DNA of 64,000 nt from Rhizophagus irregularis (Eukaryota > Glomeromycota > Glomeromycetes > Glomerales > Glomeraceae). Positions 46,820-59,934 of the stretch are shown here, piece by piece (positions within the stretch are counted from its first letter, which is position 1; the number at the start of each line of letters is the position of its first letter). The stretch is taken from NCBI RefSeq assembly GCF_026210795.1, contig NC_089438.1:3741501-3805500 (forward strand). The letters are read 5' to 3'. A program made the position numbers and the translations under genes. Under the pieces are notes generated by a model. It was not told the origin of the DNA, made no database searches, and saw only the letters and a program-made list of their open reading frames with translations.

Positions 46820-49018
46820 TTAGTTAGGAAGTTCCAATTCATCTTGCTCTTCTGAATGAAGATTCGGATTGTTAAACGTATCATCTTCGTCTATCAAATA
46901 TATAATGCGTTAAAATTAATAAATAATGAAAAAAAAATACTATAAAGTAATTATATAAGAATTGTTTACGCACCATTATCTTTAATTTGATGATTCATTG
47001 TTTGCTGCTGCATTGTTTCAATTTTATAATCATTTTGAGTATCTAAAAAAAAATTAAATAATATTTAATATTAAAATATTATAATAATGAAATTAACCTA
47101 ATTTAATTACTTTACTTGCCATTTTTTGAGCTTCTTTTAAATATGTTGGATAACTTTTTGCTGCCAGCTAGATAATCATAAATATAAGTTATTCGTTTAT
47201 TTCAAAATAAAATATATTATTTAATTACCTTTAAATAAGCTACTTATTTTTGAAGTACTATTTTTCTTACTACTAAATTTATTAAAATCATCAACTAAAA
47301 AAGCAAAATAAGTCAATAAATAACGCTTCATTATATAATATTAACTAAATGTAATTGTACTTACCATTATTAGGAATATGAAAATCATCATATGATTTAT
47401 TACTATGAAACGCTATAAAAAATTAACAATGTTATCATAAATTAAAATTATATAAGAATTTGTTTAATTTATACCTTCTTGTTCGTCTATTATAATAATT
47501 AAATTAAAAAAAATAAACATTGCTAATTAAATATATTAATACACTCTTTAAGCAATTAATAAAAAGCAATAAATACCTTCTGTTGCATTTCTTGGTTCTG
47601 GAAGATTATCAAATTGATGAACTTTACTTGTAAATAGTTTGCTACTGTTAGTACAATTTTCTATTTCAAAATTATTATTTTGTTCTGGTTGAGTAAATGA
47701 TTCATTTGATTTACTTTGATAAAATAAATTAATTTCATTCATTTTTTCCTTAAGTGTATAACTATCAGGTCTTTTTGATGGATCAGCATCCCAACATTGT
47801 TTCATTAAATTTTTATATTCTAAAGGAGTTCCTGGTACAATTTTTGGTCTTATACCATTAACGGTATTCATTGCAAGTTCATAATCATGTTCATAATTAT
47901 TAAATGGTGGTTGTCCTGATGAAACTTCCCACATAAGCATAGCAATACTATAAATATCAGATTTAAAAGTAGTTTCTTTTCCTGCAATAACTTCTGGTGC
48001 AATATAAGGAAGATTTCCATATATACTTTTTAATGGTTTATCTGCAGGTCCACAAAATCCAAGGTCACTAATATAGAATGCATTACCAAGATCATATAAT
48101 ATATTTCCAGAATGCAAATCTCTATGAATTGCATTTTCATAATGAATTCTTTGAAGTGCAAGTGTTATATCGGTAATAATTTGAATTCTTTCTTTCCATG
48201 TAAGTTGATTATGATTTTGTTGTAAATATTTTCTTAAATCTATATTCAACTTATTCATTACAAGCATATAATTTCCATTTGATGGATCTTGTGTTAATCC
48301 AAAACATTGGACAACATCAGTCCATTTATTGCTTATATTTAAATGTGATTTAGCCTATAAAATAAACCATTATGAAATCTTCAACAAAAATTAATTTGTC
48401 AACTATTTTAATATTTAGATTACAAACCTCTTCAATCCAATTTTGATTTGCATTTTCAACATTTTCTAATATTTTGAGTATTACATATTGTCTTCCAATT
48501 CTTTTTAATTGTTGCCTTTCAGAATCCCATTCAATAAAATGCCCATTAATCCATATTGCCGTATAAATTTCTGAAAATCCACCTTTTGTTAGGTATTCAA
48601 TATTTTGTATATTATTATATGGAATCCATTCTGGTATTAGCCCTGGGTTAATTGTTTTCATTTGACATTCTTGTATTAAATTATCAATAATAACATTTCC
48701 AGATGTCCAATTTGAAAAGTCTGCTTTTAAATAATTTCGAACACAATATTCACAATATGCTATAGCTAAACATTCTTGGTTACAATTTTCACAAATTCTT
48801 TTTGTTCCTTCATTAAAAGTAAGTTTGTTGAGATCATGAATTTCAGTTATTATTTTTATTGCTTCAGATTTTTCATTTTCCGTAAGTGATTCATCATCAA
48901 GAAGTATTTGTTTTCTAAATTCATATTGTTTGTGTATATCATTATGAATATTGTAATCTATTAATGCATATGATCTATTAAGTGCATTATTAATTAATTT
49001 ATTATTACCATACGACAT
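46820..49018 (-). CDS. Kinase E: TKL-type kinase, 8 exons, shortened 3' end
   Basis: Exons in transcription order: 49018-48428, 48354-47577, 47486-47475 (12 nt), 47412-47365, 47294-47229, 47167-47120, 47042-46974, 46890-46820. They total 1,683 nt, in frame, giving 560 residues. It has the same cysteine cluster (CENCNQEC...CEYC), glycine loop KGGFSEIY, HRDLHSGN with the DLG variant, APE and KRPD as kinase C. The residue before the conserved beta-3 region reads VILKIL rather than VVLKRL; the lysine is kept. The last intron donor of C and D (CCTGAC-GTAAG) has become CCTAACTAAG here, so the frame ends at TAA directly after ELPN and the terminal mini-exon is not needed. The tail is otherwise complete, so the gene is probably functional. 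Confidence 0.86.
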
Positions 49019-52000
49019 GATGAAATACGTTAATAAGGTTTTATAAATATATTTTATTGATTTTTTAAGTAAAAAAAAGAAAAGGATGAAACCGGTATTT
49101 TAACTCCGAATTTATACATATAAGAATAGTAATGTGTAGCCAAAATGAATGTTACAAAAAAGCAACATTGTACTACCTAAATTTATGACAATCGTTACAT
49201 GTACGCCTTTATCTAATAATGTCATTAATTTTGAGGCGCAGTATTACAAAATTTTAATTGACTGCAGTCTGAAATGACCTTAAACTAGTGGATGATTTAT
49301 TTGAATATATAACTGCGATCCGGAATGACGTTAAACTACCAATCATTAAATTTTAATTGGGTGATTCATTTTATCAGGTGATGATCTGCTAATTTCTGCG
49401 TCGGGGGACTCTGAGAAATTTAAACGATCCATTTTGGTGACGTATGGGAACGGAATAACTTTAGAATATTAAATTAGAAATTTTTAATTTTTATAATTTT
49501 AGAAATTTTGTTATCATACGTTTCTGAATTATTTAATTAGTTTCACAAAGAAGAAACTTTTATTTTATTGGTTATTTAATTCCATTTAAATAGGATTTGA
49601 TTTTTATTTTTCATAACTTAGAAATTCTTTTTCTTTCTTGAATTTTTCATTTTTTGTTATTAATTTTATTATTTTCGTCATTTGAAACTTGGGAAATATG
49701 TATTTATCTACTAATAATAAAAACTCTTTCTGCATACCACTTATGTGGCAATAATTTACCAAATCATGCACGTAAAGGTGCGGGTGGTCCTTACAGTACA
49801 AAAGAAATATAATTTACTGTTTCAGTAGCTTAAAATCTTTTTTTTAATTTTCTCATTATTGAAAAATCATGTAAAAAGACAAACAATAAAGAATTACATC
49901 ACGAACTAATATAAAAAATCCAACGTTTTTGTTAAGTACAGAAAGTAATTATCATCCTTTCAAAAAAAGTCCCAAAATTATAAATAAAAATCTTCCACTT
50001 AATAATAAAATTTTTTTTGGAATATTAACCGTTCTTGATCTAAGGAACTATAAGATGGAGGAATTAGGTACTACGAGTATTATAAGTTCAACATACCCTC
50101 GTATGACATTTAGTGCTATGTTTCTCATATTTCGAAGACTTAATCGATTGTACAAAAAATTCCCAACATTTGATTAGTTTAATTATCTAAAGCTTACACA
50201 AATGAAACAAACAATAATTTGCAATTGATAAAATAAAATATTTTTCCTCAGAAATTATTTGTATACCGTATATATCTGATAAAATAAGCGAAACAGGTAT
50301 AAATTAAATTTTGCAAAATAAAAAAAAAATTAGCATTATTTGTATTACTTATCCATTTTTTTCATTATCATTGTACAGTACTGCAGTAACTGGTACTGCG
50401 TTCAACTAGTTATAACTTATAACTAGCCATTACTTTATCACCAGTATCCACGCCACGTTATACTAGGAAGGAGGAATTTGTTACGAAAATTTAATATGAA
50501 AGTATTGATATTTAATTGTAGGGTTTAAGATTGTTAGGCAAACGTATACAAATTATTCAATTTATTTTAATTTATTAGGGTTTTTATGTAATAAAATGAG
50601 TATATTAAAAAAAATCAAATTTATTAGAGTATAGATAATATGTAAGTTTTTATGAAACAAATAAAAATAAAAATTGAAAATAATAGAAATAAAGGTTGTA
50701 AGCAATAGACAATTATAATAGTATTAGATTCATTACTTATTGTTTATTATGTTTAAGATGCAAAATTTAATAAAATTCCCGAAAAAGCTTCTTGAATACT
50801 GTACATCACGACCCATCAATTATTTACCCTTTACAACAACACATACCCAACATTTCCTTGTCCTTCAACCCAAATGTTCACAATTTAAGAGTCCCTACCT
50901 ATGAAGCATGTAAGAAACCTACTACCAGGTTTCCTCCCCTTCTCTCCTTTACCAGTTTTTTATATATCCTTTTCAAATTTTTTTTTTAAAAAAAAAAGCA
51001 ATCTGAAGTAATCTGAATTTTTTTCTCATGAAAAAAAAGGGGCTTTAGTGATTTGGTGATCACAAGGAAATGATAACCAAAGGAGAAATCCATCACAAAT
51101 CAGCCAATGAAACATTTTCCAGACGACATAAATTATTCCTTACATAATGATATCTTATTACTTCCTTATAGATACTGTATATATGAAAATTTCATTAAAA
51201 AATTTTTTAGTCATTTAATACTATCATTTTCAATACAAATACATATTTTATTTACATTTACGAAATAAGAAAATTTTTTTTCAGGCGCACGACTTTTAAC
51301 ATTTGGCAATACATCAGTTGTTATTTATCCATGAAAAATAAAATTATATAATATCATACGAAAATAAAAGATGTTATTATAAAAAAAAAATAGAAAAAAA
51401 GAAATAATTCTTAAAATGGGCCAAACTCATATATAACTTACAAGTAAAAAGCAGGTTGGTTGTATAAAAGAAAATACTTTCACCTCATGCTTAGCATTTT
51501 TTTTTTGCAACAGGTTTAAATAATCAAGGCACTGCCACATATCGCTAAATAAATTTTTTTTTTTTATTTATGATCCAAATGGAGTAGATCAGTAGAAATC
51601 CTTAATCTTATTCAAACAGATTGGCTATTCTAAGAGATAAGTAATAAATTTTCACAGATCCAACCAAAAAAAAGCGTTTTATACTTAAGAATTTTCATGC
51701 TAAATAAAAAAATAAAATTTATCATCCTATATTTATATACATTACGTCATTTAAATGAATGAATATTATAATAACTGCGGTCTAAGGAGGTCATTAAGCA
51801 TCAATATTTCCTAAGACGGTAATTATTGATTATATTGCGGCTGCAGGATTGTTTAAACTTAGTCACGGGGGGCTCATCAATTACTTTTCAAATTAAATTA
51901 AATTAATTTTAATTAAAAAGGAACGCATTCCATTACAAATTATATAATAAAAATATAAATATAAAAAAAAATAAATAAGACAAAGTAGGAGGGTGGAGCG

Positions 52001-53136
52001 CTACTCTGCAGTCTCTGTTCATTAATTATTAATGATTAATGGATCAGGATTATTTAAAATTTCACCCCTTAAACGTAAGAGTAGATCGTGACCAAAAAAG
52101 AGTAGTATTTATTGCAAGTGTTTTGAAGATCTTTGGATGGGAACTTCACGGAGTACATATATAAAAATAAATAACTATTACTTAAATAACATTTGCGTTA
52201 CAAGGTACAAACAAGATAAAATAGGGAAAATGTAGGGCTTTGTTTTCTATCCTACGATAAAAATGATCAGAAAATGATCGTACAAATTTATAATTTAATC
52301 CGATACCATTTTCGATATTAATTTCCAGAAATTTCTTATGTAAGAATTCAATGCAAAAACAACCACCACACGGAGTTCGGACTAAATTTGGAAAATCCGT
52401 CTAGACAACATGCAGGTGTTGAAAAGAAATAAGATAAACGTGAAAGCATGAAAATCCATCATAAAATAAAAACTCGTAAGATTATTGTTATCAAGAAAAA
52501 GTATGATAAATATGATAAATATTTAACTCACCTAGTTAGGACTTCTACCTTTTTGCCAAAATCTGCTGGCAAGCTTTAAGTTTCCAAGCTGAATTCGAGC
52601 GGCTTAAACATAGTTTGTTTGTATTTATTTACGCCAGATCACAGAACGGTAACACAATAACACAATTTCTTGGCATTTGAATTTTTTGGTTTTGTGACCT
52701 TATTATTACATTAAATGTATTAAATGTATAAAATCATACATATGGACGTCAATGGCCAAAGGACGTATAAAGGAAAGCTGAACTACTTTACATCAAAAGA
52801 TTAACTGATTTTAGAAACTGCCCATACTACTTGAGATTCTTCAAAGTCGAAAAAGATTTAAATCAGGGAATCGTATGGAAGAAGAAAAAATTTCGGCGAT
52901 ACACAAAAAAAGGTTACATAGAGATTTATTGTTTTGATAAAAAAAAAGAATGTAACAGTTACACATAATTAACCAATTTAAGCTCAGGGGTAATAAAAAA
53001 TTCCCTAATATAGTAAATGAATTCGTTTATCATCTTCGTACGAACAAACAAACTATAATGTATAAAGTCGGCATTATTTTTTTTTAAGAGAAAAAAAAAA
53101 TTTTTTTTTTTCAATAGCTGATAAAGTATTTCAAAA
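49019..53136. other. Long intergenic stretch upstream of kinase E and tetraspan gene
   Basis: 49019-49220 is the shared kinase upstream block. 49945-50080 is the distal flank common to blocks C and D, with the empty hAT target (ggaatatta, about 50016). 52325-52415 repeats the dispersed element seen at 15505-15585. Around 50790-50940 there is a less AT-rich stretch with a 65-codon open frame lacking an ATG start; I could not support it as a gene. From about 52775 it is shared with the pseudogene flank at 27595. Confidence 0.5.
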
Positions 53137-54142
53137 ATGAGACTTCCAATAGTTCATGTCAGAATCTTAATATTCGCTATTAGTATAGCATGTTCGACTA
53201 TAGGTATAAATAATAAAATTCATTGGTTTATAAAGCATTTAATTTGTATATATATTTAATACTTATATTGTAAATATACATATTTGTTAGACACGTTTGC
53301 TTTTGTTAGTATATACGCGTATCTTAATTATGGGTAATTTAAAACACTTAGTTTTTAAAACTTTTTTCTATTTACTTTGATTTCTTAATTCCTTTTTCTT
53401 CTTTAACATTAGTTTCAGCACCAAAGATGACTTGAATGATCTAAGGTGATTTAAAACATTTTAAAACTTTTCTGTCGGAATAATTTCAAATATTAATTTC
53501 TTAAATTTTTTAGAATTATCATATTTTCTTTGATTAATGATGCTCTTTCCCTTTTAATCGGTGGTAAGAAAAAATTATAGGTTTTTATTATTTATTCATA
53601 TACAGTAATAATAATAATCTATCGTAATCATTATAATTTAGGATATTATCTTATTAGACTTGAATATATGTGGAATAATCCACCTAAAATTGTTGATTAT
53701 GCTGTTTGTGGGTAGGTTTTTGAAATAAAAAACAAAAATAATTATTAACCAAATCGTAGAACCTTTTTTTCTAAAAATTTCTTTTATTTATTTTTTTAAA
53801 GTATTGAATTAGCTTTATGGATAATTTATGGTAAGTAAAATTTATATGTTATTAAATAAAGTCTAATTTTAATATATATAACATAAGTTTAAAATAATCT
53901 TATTATTTACAGCTGGCTTACAAAGCAAATTTCTCGACTTTGCTAATGTGCTATTAGCAATATCCTTTATCTATGGTATTTTAAATGTGATTTTATACTT
54001 CGTTCTTGGTATATTCTTAATTGAATTTAAACTAAGATTACGTAAATTTGGAGTGGATAAGCTTACTCCTTTAGGTCGCACGAACAATAATTCTGGAGTT
54101 GAAACGAATAATTCTGTAATTGAGGTTCGGGAACATAACTAG
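53137..54142 (+). CDS. Four-helix (tetraspan, MARVEL-like) membrane protein
   Basis: Six exons: 53137-53203, 53291-53333, 53514-53563, 53642-53711, 53802-53830, 53913-54142. They are all GT-AG and frame-consistent, giving 162 residues. Four hydrophobic segments are evident: VRILIFAISIACSTI (about 8-22, running into TFAFVSIYAYLNYG), IIIFSLINDALSLLIGG, VDYAVCGIELALWIIYAGL, and VLLAISFIYGILNVILYFVL. A polar, Asn-rich cytosolic-type C-terminus ends VREHN. Size and topology resemble MARVEL-type or other small tetraspan proteins involved in membrane organisation, but I see no diagnostic motif and do not assign a function. A decayed copy lies at 27843-28388, which supports the first and last exons. 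Confidence 0.72.
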
Positions 54143-56076
54143 ATAATTAATAATTATTAGAAATGTTATATGTATTATTTCTGTAACGATAACGTAATTA
54201 ACATATCGCCATGCCATCGAAGAATATTACTTTTTCTTTTGTATAACCTTTTAATATTTCATGTAATAATAATATTTCATGTAATGATGTGATAAGAATC
54301 AACTTAATAGTTAATTGTTTATTAATAATATATAATTTCAATTACTAAATGCGAAAAGATTTTTTTTTCAGAAAAATGGAATTATTTATAAATATTTTTT
54401 ATATTTTTTGTGAAAATGTGAAATGAATTTTTTTACTATAAATATATTACAAGATAAATTTATGTATGAAGTTTATCTAAATTTAATATATATATTTTTA
54501 ACGATTACTTTATCAAAATTGAAAAATAAGATAATCATCATTATTTAATATCCTTGCAACAATCGCGAATGTGTGGATCGAATAAAATGTCTGCTTTGGC
54601 CAATTGTTAAAGTATGAGTCGCATTACTGATCGAATCTTCCGTTTATAAATATCATTCTTCTATAGTTAATTCAACCCGCCTCATTTATTTTACTTGGAT
54701 GATAAATATTAGAATGTTTCATTCTATTTTCGTTTCCTATTAAAATGTTTGGAATTGAATCACCAGAATTAAGGATTCAAACTTTTATTAAGAAATATGC
54801 TCTGTATAAGCAAACGCCCTCAATTTACCATTACTTTATTATATTATTTTGGATGAATTCCTTTTTTTAATGTATATTATTATATTACAATGTAGTTTAA
54901 AATCGTTAATTCTATAAATTTGAATAGATGACAGAAAAATTGACAAGTGTTTTAAAAAAAATTAATTAGTTATCTTAAAATCATAAATTAAAATATAAAA
55001 AGTAGTAATATAATTTAATGCCACGAAATCTTAAAAAAAACGGGATACTGAAAACTTAATGTTCTCCCATATTATATTATAGTAAGAATATTTAAATTTA
55101 AGTTTGAGAAAGTAAAATACAGAAACTATGATAAAAAATGATCACTGCCATCGGAGATACCCTTGTTTTTTCTAATAATGTATTTATCATACAAATCATA
55201 TATAGATTATATGGATTATACAATAACTTTATTACACACACAAACTAAATAAACTACTTGAAGTATAATAAATGCGTCTAACTTATTAATGCATGTAAAT
55301 ATAGAAAAAGTCTTTTGTATTTAAGTGATTTCAAAAAAAAAACATATTAAATAACTCGAGTTTGAATCAAGTCAGAACTTGGATCAAGTTAACTTTTAAT
55401 TAGCAAAAGGTTCAAGTGGTGACATCGAAAATAAAGAAAAATTCTTCAAAGAAAATTTTATTTTCATTTTTTATTTATTTATTTATTTAGCAAAAGAATC
55501 AATGGAATTACTATATAAAAATCGAAAAAATTTTTTTTTTTTCTTTTTAAACTGAGTTGTATAAATTTCTCAGGATAAATAAATTTTTTCTTTGTCAAGT
55601 CGACGAATGAAATAACGAATACGCTTTCATTATTACTAATTATATAATAATGTATAGTAATTTGATTCAAAGAATTATGGTGATAATTTTATAAAGTACT
55701 TTTTAAGCAAGAAATTTTCTAGATGACTAGAGAACTCATGAATTATTATTGACTTTTTTTTTAGCAGTAATGAAAAATGTGAAAATTTAATATTTTTAGA
55801 GAAATCCTTTTTTTTTTGCAATTAATGGTCGTACGATTCCCTGTAAAAAGTCGATCCGTTTTTTTATTCCATCTTTTTCCGTAAAAGACTCAATTAATAA
55901 CCTTTATACTGTATATCATGGAATTTATCGAATTATCCGTGAATGGATCCGTGAAAGGCTAGTTTTTACAAAAATAACGGATAAAATTTTTTATAGGGAT
56001 TATTACACCACTATAGGTTGACTATTATGGAAAGGTATGATTTGCAAATGGAAAGGTTTTGATTTGTAATCAGTAA
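54143..56076. other. AT-rich intergenic stretch
   Basis: No gene supported on either strand; open frames near 55.5-56.3 kb are short and unsupported. Confidence 0.45.
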
Positions 56077-56985
56077 AAATGGGTGCCAACTTTCTAAAAA
56101 AGGAAACCACTTTGAAAAAGTTACGTTCGTACGTTATACTGGAAGTATCAGAACGAACCAGTAACCCATGCCTACCACTACCAATATCAATATGTATTTT
56201 TTTTCTATCAAAAATTGTGGGAGAGGAGGAAATTTTAAAAAAATAACACTGGAGGCTGCAGATTCTATCTAAACAGTAGTAGGTAGTTACAGTATGTGAA
56301 TTTCCCATATTCCCTTTTTTTCCAATATTTTTTTTTATTTTTTATTTTATTTTGTTTATTTTAAAAAAAAAATTAACATCATTTGCAATTTTATCATTAA
56401 CATCGATAATCAAGAAATCATTTATATACGGGTTGGCGTAAATTTTTTTCATTTCTTTTGCACATATTCCAAATTCCTGTTATAACTTTATGCCCCAATT
56501 ATACTCTATGTAACTACATCTTTTTATAAAAATGAGTGGCCAACTTTCTAAAAAAAGGTTATACTGGAAGTATCGGAACGAAACCGGATCTTAACATTAA
56601 CCCATGCCTACCACATCCATCAGCATTATATATCAATATGTATTTTCTTTCATCAAAAATTGTGGGATAGGGAAAATTTAAAAAAATAATACTGGAAGCT
56701 GCAGACTCTATCTACACAGTAGTAGGTAGTTATGTGAATTTCCCATCTTCCTTTTTTTTTCCAATATTTTTTTTTATTTTTTATTTTATTTTGTTTATTT
56801 TTTAAAAAAAATTAACATCAATCTGCAATTTCATCATTAACATAGATAATCAAGAAATCATTTATATGCGGGTTGGCGTAAGTTTCTTTCATTACTTTTG
56901 CACATATTTCAAATTCCTGTTATAACTTTATGCCCCAATTATACTCTATGTATCGACATCTTTTTATAAAAACAAAATAAAAAAA
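56077..56985. repeat. Tandem duplication, two units of about 450 bp
   Basis: Unit 1 (about 56077-56530) and unit 2 (about 56531-56985) share, in order: gccaactttctaaaaaa, ttatactggaagtatc, cccatgcctaccac, tatcaatatgtatttt, tcaaaaattgtggga, actctatct-cacagtagtaggtagtta, gtgaatttcccat, and ccccaattatactctatg. The spacing between equivalent points is about 440-454 bp. Non-coding. Confidence 0.88.
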
Positions 56986-57079
56986 AGACAAAGATGATCA
57001 CTGCTGTGCAACTGTAGTGTACTGTACGAGTGTATGCACACGTATCATTGAAAATTTGTAAATTCCCGTCATGATATCC

Positions 57080-57545
57080 TTATTATCTGTTATTAAAGCG
57101 GATGATCAGATGATCATTTGTATGCGGATTTGCGAATGTTTTTCATTTCTTTTGCATATTTTCAACCTCCTATTATAGCTTTATGCCCCACAATTATGCA
57201 TAAATAGTAAATTTTCGTAAAATAGAGTTATTATCCGTTATTAAAACGGATGATCAGATGATCATATATTTGAGATTGGCGTTACGGAATTTTACTATTT
57301 ACAGTTTATGCATAATTGTGGGGCATAGAGTCAGATAACCTTATTATCTGTTATTAATATGGGATTGGCGTGCGTTCCTTTCATTTCTTTTGCATATTTT
57401 CAACCTTCCGTTATAACTTTATGCCTCAACAATTATGCATTAATTGTAAATTTCCGTAGAAAGAGTCAAACCTTATTATCTGTGATGAATACGGATTATC
57501 AGATGATCATTTATATGCGAATTGACGAATCGTTCTATAAAATTT
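57080..57545. repeat. Degenerate array of a sub-repeat, one copy inverted
   Basis: Further copies of the end of the 450-bp unit: atcatttatatgcg, ttggcg, tttcatttcttttgcatattttcaacc, and ataactttatgcccca. They recur near 57115-57200 and 57360-57440. A copy of the cccacaattatgcataaa segment near 57285-57335 lies in the opposite orientation to that at 57187-57225, so the two can pair as a hairpin. Confidence 0.75.
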
Positions 57546-57714
57546 GACCAGACCAATTTATATACAGTTATACAGTTTAAGGGTCTTTTCCCAGTAACTA
57601 AATGTAAAAAGGGGATTCATGTCCAGATTGTGAAACTTTGAAATAGTATATATTTGCCCCTAATTCCTTCCAGTTCTTTATCGTTTTTTTTATAAAACGA
57701 AAAATCAAATACTC

Positions 57715-59934
57715 ATGTCTATTGTTCATTCTTCCCCTCATATTATATTAGATCGGAATCCATTGCCCCCTAAAAATGAAATTTCGCGAAGTGTTCGATC
57801 TGAATATTTTAAAATAGCGTACATATACTTTCAACTTTTTTATTAACCGATTATCAATACTAACCAATATTAATTTAGATTTTTTTTTTACATATTTGCA
57901 TGCGCTTAAATGAAATAGAACCCCACATCTTTATGAACCTAATGTTCCTATTAATAAAACAAAGCTACCTGATCCAAGTAATATCTGTTTTTATCGAATG
58001 TACTGTACATGTATATATTATCGTAACAAAACTTTTATATCAATTTTCTTTTATAATTTAGAGATTTGTATAATTGGAGCAGGAATGTCAGGTATAATAT
58101 TCATAAATTTTCTGATTTTGTAACGGTGGGTTTAATCATGATAGTTTCTCAATTTTATCGTTATGATATCAACAGGTTTATTTGCCGCCTTACTCTTTGA
58201 TATAGCTGGTCTTAATAATATCGAAGTGTTTGAATGTCAAGACCGTGTAGGTGGACGTGTTTTAACAAAATATTTTTCTGATGATACTAAAAATGATAAA
58301 TTGTACGGCGAATTTGGAGCCATGAGATTACCAAAAGGCACAAATGATAGCAGCCATGGACACCAGATGGTATTCGATACTATTGATTATTTGAATTGCA
58401 TAAATAAAGACGACATTGATTATGAAAAAGAATACAAAATTGAGCTTATTAATTTTATCTTTGACGATGATAAGCTCAAGTAAGTTTGTTTTATTACTTA
58501 TTGAAAAATGATTGGTTAATTAAGAATTATTGATGAAACAATTAATTTAGTGGTCGATACTTTTACAACAATAAACGCGATCAATGCGGCAATATAATGA
58601 CCCAGGGATACGCAGATAATCCTGCAAATTTCGATACGCTTGGTTTTACGAAATCAGTTGATAATAATTACAGACAACTTTATGAAGCATCCTTGAAGGA
58701 TTTTTTTGACGATTTGGATAAAGACATTTTTAAAGGAGTTGAAAAACTTATGGACGTTGATGATGACAGCGTTTATACTTACCTCAAAAGATACCTTATT
58801 GGAAAAGTACTTAAAAAAGACATCGATGATACTATTGCCGCAATGGAGACGACAGAATCTGCAACAGGATTATTTAGACTTGCATTTACTGAAGCAGTGA
58901 TGGATGGTTATACATTTTTACACAAAGATCAAGAATGGGAAACAATAAAATATGGAATGCAACGATTTCCTAATGCATTTAAGCCGACTCTTGAGAAGAA
59001 AAGGAATTACATAAAGTATAATCGTAAAGTTTGTAGACTGAAAGATGAAGGTGATAAAGGTGTACGAGTTTTTTGGGAAGGCGAAGGTGTACATGAAAAA
59101 AACTATGATAGGGTTATAGTTACTTGCCCATTTGGTGTCGTTTGTCAATGGGAACTAGGTTAGTCTTTAAAGACATGCATTTTTTGTTGTCATCTTCGAT
59201 TTATTTATACTATTAACAAATATTTACAAAATCATATCATAGATAAATTAGATAATTGTGAAAAAATAGATATTTTGAAAAGACGTGCGATTCGAGAATT
59301 GAATTATGACAACGCTGCAAAAATCTTTTTAAGATTTAAATCTCGATTCTGGGAAGATCCAAAGAAGACTGACAATAAGTGCATCGTTGGAGGTAACTCA
59401 TCGACAGACCTTCCAATTCGGAAAGTGATCTATCCATCCTATTATGTAGGAGATCCTATAGACAAAGAAGCGATCCTACTTGGTTCTTATACTTGGGCAA
59501 ATGATGCAGCAAAATATGCTCCATATTCACAGGAAAAGAATGTTAATTTGTGTCTTGAAAAGCTTCAGATTCTCCATCCAGAGGTAAATTTAAAAAAAGA
59601 TGAGTGGGTTCATGATAATGACCCTTGTCATGGTAATTCATCCATCTATTGGCCAAATGAACCAACTGCTGCTGGAGCATACGCTTATTTTGGTCCAAAC
59701 CAATATAAGGAATTATTGTATCCAATGCTAAAAGAAAGTAATTCTAATATACACTGGGCTGGTGAACATACTGATATACATCATGCATGGATTATCGGTG
59801 CCTTGAATTCAGCTGTTAGAGTTGTTAAAGAAGTTCTAATTCAGACAGGTAATGAATGTTTATGGGAAAAATTATTGCACCATGAGTTGTTGCGTCATTG
59901 GGAATGGAAACCTACGAAAACTACGAAAAATTAA
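57715..59934 (+). CDS. FAD-dependent amine oxidase family protein, damaged 5' end
   Basis: Exons 57715-57818, about 57892-57977, 58062-58091, 58176-58479, 58551-59158, 59243-59934. The Rossmann dinucleotide motif IGAGMSG (exon 3-4 junction) with a following acidic residue (VFECQDRVGGRV) binds FAD. The C-terminal WAGEHTD...GALNSAVR is the second FAD-contact motif of the monoamine/L-amino-acid oxidase superfamily. Such enzymes oxidatively deaminate amines or amino acids, releasing H2O2. The body is open from 58176 to the stop. The proposed exon 2 has three defects: its acceptor reads AC rather than AG, one extra A follows (near 57908), and one C is missing (near 57942). Between them the frame would otherwise read on to INKTKLPDP and then ICIIGAG. 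Either the gene uses another start, or it is a young pseudogene, or these are sequence errors. Confidence 0.75.

Noticed and set aside
50792-50989. 65-codon frame in a less AT-rich patch
   Set aside because: Its start is TTG, no ATG is suitably placed, and no domain or splice pattern supports it; left as unassigned.
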